DNA of 64,000 bases from Cryptomeria japonica (taxonomy: Eukaryota; Streptophyta; Pinopsida; Cupressales; Cupressaceae): assembly GCF_030272615.1 (NCBI RefSeq), contig NC_081412.1, positions 542,954,335 through 543,018,334 of the forward strand. Reading direction: 5' to 3'. The notes beneath the pieces are model-generated. The model searched no databases. It was not told where the DNA came from and was given only the letters and a program-made list of their open reading frames with translations. The position numbers and the translations under genes were made by a program. This document shows positions 59,900-64,000 of the stretch, in pieces; position 1 is the first letter of the stretch; each line of letters begins with the position of its first letter.

Positions 59900-60388
59900 A
59901 GGCCGCGCTTATTGATACATCATGAAGAGTTTAGACTCAATGTGATGTACTGATGTGATTTGATGTGCCTTGTCTATTAATGGCAATGAATTCATGAAAT
60001 CACCAATAATTATATTTTTTTCATAAATAACAAAATATTCGCCAAAACAAATTAAATAATTTTCAAGCAGTGGATAAAAATTGCCAATACATTTAATAAT
60101 TTTTCCTTCGGAGTAAAATTTTTCGCCCATACAATTATATATTTGTTCCTTTTAACAAAAATTATTCACCTCCTACAATATATATATTCCCCATAGAACA
60201 AGGTATAATTCGCAAGAAATTTATGGAATTTGCATACACTAGAAAAAAATTGCTAATACAATTTTTTTTTTTCCCTATTTTGAAAAAAATATTCATCATC
60301 AATATGAAAATTTCCACTCGAAAATAATGTCTGATTCACCAAGATTTTACACAATTGTCCCGGGGGTGGTTTCTTAAAGTTATCCCTA
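59900..60388. repeat. 3' subterminal GGCGAAT-type motif array of the hAT
   Basis: ATTCGCCAAAA, TTGCCAATACATT, TTTCGCCCATA, TTATTCACC, ATTCGCAAG, TTTGCATA, TTGCTAATAC and ATTCACCAAG are spread at ~20-60-bp spacing up to the end. They mirror the 5' array in inverted orientation. Confidence 0.55.
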
Positions 60389-61767
60389 GAACCTATAAGG
60401 AGAAGAGCCTAAAACTTTATCAGCAATTTAAGAGACCAATCATTCAAAAGAAGGCTTGGAAAGAGGTTGAAGGTTTTGCAAAAAGCATGGGGATATCAAA
60501 AGAGGCTGTCCAGAAAGAAAGAGAAGAAAACATTACCTCTAAAGGGTAATTAGTAAGAGTGAAGAAGGATCAAGCAAGAATCCCTAAGACAAAAGATAGA
60601 AATAGAAGTATTGCTCCCATCTCTGAACCTCTCAAGCCAAAATCATCGGTTAAGCCATCCAGTAGAGTGCAGATGAAGAAATCAGTGAGATTTGTTGTGG
60701 TTGACAGAGAAGAAACTGAATTAGATGAGGTAGTAGGAGAAGTAAAGGAAAAATCTCTTAAGGCCACCAGGTCTCTAAGGAAAAGCCATCTGACATAACA
60801 AGATCCACCAAGAAGCCAAAATCTTATCTTGATGAGGCATTGAAGTCAGGAAAACTTCAAGGTAATTACACTATTGTGCCTCCTATTACAGTAGAACAAA
60901 TTATTAATTCAGTTGTCAAAGAGGGTAATTTGAAACCACTATCTGAGTGGTATGAATTTTTTTATGAAAGTGGGAAAATATCATTAGAAGAACCCATAGT
61001 TGAATACATCAATGTATATATTAAATCCTTGATAGAGTTATCATCTGCAATTCCAAAGAGTTTGTATGACATTTTGGATGCTCGGAGATTAACTGCAAAT
61101 AAAGAAGATGAGAAATTGAATGAATACATAATAACCAATTTGTGTGCAGTTATTACTAAGGAGGAGATAGATAGATTACTCCGGTTAGCCATGGATAAGT
61201 TTTAGAGTAAGAATAGAGTAAACAAGATCATGTTCGGTAAGATTGATGAAGTGGCTATGAAAACCGAGAAGATTTGGATTGTAAAAGTTTTGCAAGAAAA
61301 TCAATATGAAGTCAATCTGACAAAGGATCAAGATGACACCATTCCAAAAACTTAGCAGACCAAGGTGGATATACTTTTAATTCCGGAAGAGCCTCTAGTT
61401 GAGTAGGGAGTGGGTGATACTTATGTTTCGAAAGTTCAATTAGCAGATCATGTAGAAGCCAATGCTCGAAAAGATAGTAGAATGGAGAATGATGTAGGTG
61501 TGGGTGAAGTTGATATAGCAGATAAAGTTGAGATCCCTCCAACACCTAAAAATGAAGTAGTTGGAGAAGAAGATATGGAGAAGATCGAGGTCAAGGTTGA
61601 AACTGAAGAAAGAGACACTAAGACTGTGAAAGGTAAATAGGTCATTGATGACCCAGAGTTTATACAAGGACCAATTAAACTTTCTTCTTTGTCTCCCATT
61701 TAGAAACTTTAGTTGGCATCTTTTGCTTAAGAAAAATATAGTGAAGACATTTTAAAATCTCACCCTG
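60389..61767 (+). pseudogene. ORFX second half (element C)
   Basis: The protein resumes with RTYKEKSLKLYQQFKRPIIQ and MGISKEAVQKERE, matching GTFKEKDLSLHMKF and MGFTQEAMNKERE in element A. A Lys/Ser linker follows. Block 2 (60840-61205) is open: VEQIINSVVKEGNLKPLSEW, then IPKSLYDILDARRLTANKED. A Glu-rich linker (61410-61640) follows. The frame then decays, with stops at 61204 and in the linker. Sequence stops at about 61768 where a LINE-tailed retroposon enters. Confidence 0.78.
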
Positions 61768-61943
61768 AATATAGTTTATTTTTTATTAGGGAAAAACCGG
61801 GTTTTATAGGGACCCGAAACCACCAAGTTACAAACAAAAATTAAAATTAACAGACTAAGTTCACCAGTGTGGAAAAGCTGTCAAATAGACAAAAAGACAG
61901 AAAACCAGACAAAAACATAGCAAGAACTAAAACCAAAAAATCA

Positions 61944-63995
61944 TTAACCTAAATACTTAATAGTCTTAGCTATCTCAATCTCTAGAGTATTCATCTCTTG
62001 GGCCGATTTGTTTAGGTCCTCAAGCTCCTGAATAGAGGACTCCACCTTTCTCTTCAGATTGGCTATGGTTCTCTTGGACAGACAAGACTCCTCTTTCTCA
62101 CCTTTTTCTCTATCAGCATCAAGGTCCACAACCAAGGTGCCCTGTTGGGATTTTTCTAGTTTATCCACCATCATTTTCATCGTGGTTGCATAATTCTTGA
62201 TGATCTTATGACTTTGTTTCATTATTACATTTAAGGTTTCCTTGATTTTGCTAACTTCCCCCTCAAGCTGCAAGGTTTTCTTCTCATTTTATTTTTTCAT
62301 TTTATCAATAATTTCCACTATTCTTTGTAGACACTCTGCCATGGATAACTTTTCTTCCTCGGTCCAGATTGCCGCTACGATCTTCTGAGGCTGCACTTTA
62401 TCAACCAACTCCTCCAGTTTAGTAGCAACTACCCTGTTCTTTAGGTTAAGGTCTTTGATTTCATGAAAGACCCATTTAAAAACCCTAAAAAGGTCCACTG
62501 CACTATTCCTGGCAATAGTCAACATATCATCTGGAGATTCCTTGTCCAATTTAAAGTAATGTTCATCCAGTTTGAGGTCTTTTGGAAATCTTGGCCTGTT
62601 TTCTCTCTTAATGTTAGGGTGGGTGGAAAGAGAATCTTCAAGGGAACTAGAAGTATCAGAAGAGTCACCCATAATGATAAATTCAAGAAACCCCCCTTAA
62701 AAATATATATAAAATCTTGGAGGATTCTTATTTATTTTGGATAAAATAATAATTTTTATTGGTGAATGTTTCATTTTTTAAAAGAAAAATACTAATTTTA
62801 TTGGAGAATTTTTTTACATAAAAATTCTTTGGTAGAAAATCTTGCCGAATCTTTGAAAATAATATGAGTATGCATTAGTTACTATTGCAAATAATTTCAT
62901 TTAAAAAATAAATTCTTATAGAAAAGTAGAGGCCTAAGGTGGAAATCATTAATGAGTTTAAAGGGTAGACACTACTTTATTTAGTTACTTCCATTAATTT
63001 AAATTAATCTACTATCCCTCTTTGTATTTTGTCAATAAAATGTACTTAAAATTTGTAATACTCATGGGGCTGAATTTTTTATTATACCATTGATTTCCAT
63101 TGAGGTCAACAATTGAAAAGCAAGTCAACCCCCATGAGCATTAAAACTTGAAGGTACAATTTACCTGATAGAATGCAATGATGGTCATTAGATTATATTT
63201 TGAATCAATGGTGGCAACTAAAGATTGCTAATAAAACCCTAAAGTAACTAATAATTATGATGTATTACTGGTGAATTAGTTTATTTTTTTAAATAAATTA
63301 TTAAATTTTGGAAAATCTGATCCAATCATGTATTGACTATTTTTGCGAATCTTTGAATTTAACAATTTAATAAAATAAACCTTTGGCGATTTAAATAAGG
63401 CGAAAATAAAATTTTGTAAAAATGTGGCGATTTAGGTCACCTTAAAACTTGAACTATTAGCCAAATTTTGATTTTTAAATTTTTAAAAATAGCCAATTAA
63501 TGAATATTAGCCACTAAAAAAATCACTCAACAATTCCTCAGAGTAAGACACCAGTTTTTTCTTCGAAGAGGCTTTCATTTTATTTTTAGCCATGGAGAGG
63601 GTTATCACAGAGGTTTCTGGTTTACTTGTATGCCTTCTCAAAGGGTATTTTTTAGGGGGAGGAGATATTTCCTCTGCCCAGTCTGAATCCCCATCAGAAT
63701 TTCCCTCAAACATACTGGTTTCAGTGTCATACCCTTTTGAGTCTGGAGGTGAAATGGGATAAGACAGTGAAGGAAGACTAGAAAAGTGCTCATGAATGAG
63801 TTGGATAACACTAACATGCAAAATAGGGGCACTCCTAGGATTTTTACGATGTTCCAAAATATAGTGTTTAAGAGAACACAACAGATAACGGGGGAAAGAA
63901 ACCCTGACCTTGTACTTGAAGTGGTTGAGAAGGATGAAGTGGTAACCATACACCCTTTTGAATCTCCTATCCACAATTATATATTCCATCACCAC
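61944..63995 (-). pseudogene. LNH protein, split by a miniature element
   Basis: The N-terminal part (63530-63995) includes FKRVYGYHFILLNHFKYKVR, VSFPRYLLCSLKHYILEHRK and LHVSVIQLIHEHFSSLP, an acidic Ser-rich stretch and a basic segment (MAKNKMKASSKKKLVSYSEE). After the miniature element (62671-63527) the frame resumes with SSDTSSSLEDSLSTHPN. It continues through FRVFKWVFHEIKDLNLKNRV and one in-frame TAA at 62289, to a coiled coil ending at 61944. The true start may lie beyond the window. No catalytic motif. The hydrophobic block vaguely resembles the KKHTFKYGTLLICLYLFF block of ORFX. Confidence 0.65.
62671..63527 (-). mobile_element. hAT-derived miniature element, copy 2
   Basis: 857 bp, aligned throughout with copy 1 at 2104-5815 once the LINE in that copy is removed. 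It begins ATAATGATAAATTCAAGAAA and ends CCACTAAAAAAATCACT. On the minus strand its first bases, TTTAGTGGCTAATATTCA, equal the 13-kb hAT 5' end apart from one base. Motifs GGTGAAT, TTGCGAAT, TGGCGATTT and AGGCGAAAA repeat inside. A clean 8-bp duplication is not visible (GTCACCCA versus ATCACTCA at best). Confidence 0.78.
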
Positions 63996-64000
63996 TCTAA

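Larger units (their letters stand above)
47314..60388 (+). mobile_element. 13,075-bp hAT transposon
   Basis: The 5' end CAGAGATTACTTTAGTGGCG and the 3' end (other strand) TAGGGATAACTTTAAGAAAC are typical hAT termini (compare maize Ac, CAGGGATGAAA/TAGGGATGAAA). An 8-bp duplication flanks them: AAACCTAT at 47306-47313 and GAACCTAT at 60389-60396. Removing the element rejoins the ORFX protein of element C. The cargo is a transposase pseudogene, an opposite-strand G-patch gene, a tandem repeat, a gypsy protease fragment and an open ORF. Some of these may be later insertions. Both ends carry repeated GGCGAAT-type motifs. Confidence 0.88.
43546..61767 (+). mobile_element. LTR element C, split by a 13-kb hAT insertion
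   Basis: The 5' LTR, primer site, gag-like ORF and first half of ORFX lie at 43546-47313. The reading continues at 60389-61767 after the hAT element. The join is supported by an 8-bp target duplication (AAACCTAT and GAACCTAT) and by protein continuity with element A across the break. The element is cut again near 61768 by an LNH retroposon, so its 3' LTR is outside the window. It is the third member of the A/B family and the most decayed. Confidence 0.85.
61768..64000 (-). mobile_element. LNH retroposon, copy 2 (runs off the window)
   Basis: Its 3' end lies at the left, next to element C sequence, and reads on the plus strand TTTTTATTAGGGAAAAACC. It carries an LNH-type ORF read from 63995 to 61944, split by a hAT miniature element. 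Its 5' end and target duplication are outside the window. No RT is seen, so it probably depends on a LINE. Confidence 0.65.

Noticed and set aside
62663-63535. 8-bp duplication for miniature copy 2
   Set aside because: GTCACCCA versus ATCACTCA match at 6 of 8, but copy 1 shows that part of this belongs to the element end.
1-64000. CRISPR arrays, rRNA, tRNA genes, bacterial promoters or terminators
   Set aside because: None seen. The primer sites that resemble tRNA-Met complements are 12-15 bp LTR-element sites, not tRNA genes.

Overview
The window is plant nuclear DNA. It is AT-rich, it has no intact host gene that I can recognise, and almost all of it is transposable elements nested inside one another. 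The only host-like gene is a broken plant ionotropic glutamate receptor-like (GLR) gene. Element size, nesting and decay suggest a large repeat-rich genome, probably a gymnosperm such as a conifer, but that is inference. No rRNA, tRNA, CRISPR or bacterial-type operon was seen.

Layout from left to right. (1) 1-15.5 kb holds LINE debris on the minus strand. A hAT-derived miniature element (2104-5815, perfect 8-bp target duplication) contains a nested LINE (2419-5270). A second LINE has ORF2 at 5.8-8.9 kb and ORF1 at 14.1-15.5 kb, split by an LTR element (8880-14077, 'element A'). (2) 15.8-24.4 kb is the GLR pseudogene. It is interrupted by a short-LTR element carrying an inverted copia pol fragment (16845-18599) and by a complete Ty1/copia element (18782-23766, duplication CAATG). 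(3) 26065-34008 is 'element B', a complete LTR element (duplication GTTAT). It has a gag-like ORF with four zinc knuckles and a giant ORF of about 1,120 codons, but no protease, integrase or reverse transcriptase. (4) 37.6-39.5 kb is a small LTR element with an unrecognised ORF; 40.4-42.8 kb is LINE-related. (5) From 43546 runs 'element C', a third member of the A/B family. Its large ORF is split at 47313/60389 by a 13,075-bp hAT transposon with recognisable ends and an 8-bp duplication. (6) The hAT carries a decayed transposase, a long opposite-strand gene with a G-patch motif, a 266-bp tandem repeat, a gypsy protease fragment, a 191-codon open ORF and subterminal GGCGAAT-type arrays. (7) Element C resumes at 60389 and is cut at about 61768 by a LINE-tailed retroposon that encodes another unrecognised protein. 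A second copy of the hAT miniature element lies within that retroposon.

The main novel candidate is the A/B/C family: LTR elements with copia-style LTR ends, tRNA-iMet-type primer sites and polypurine tracts, but no pol. Each carries a large conserved protein, here called ORFX, with two conserved blocks, a charged linker and a C-terminal coiled coil. In B the whole 1,120-codon frame survives with only nonsense changes. The second candidate is the 13-kb hAT with its G-patch gene and its matching miniature derivatives. The third is a chimeric LINE whose RNase H domain is fused to the tail of the other retroposon, which suggests template switching during insertion. All names used here (element A/B/C, ORFX, LNH) are local labels.
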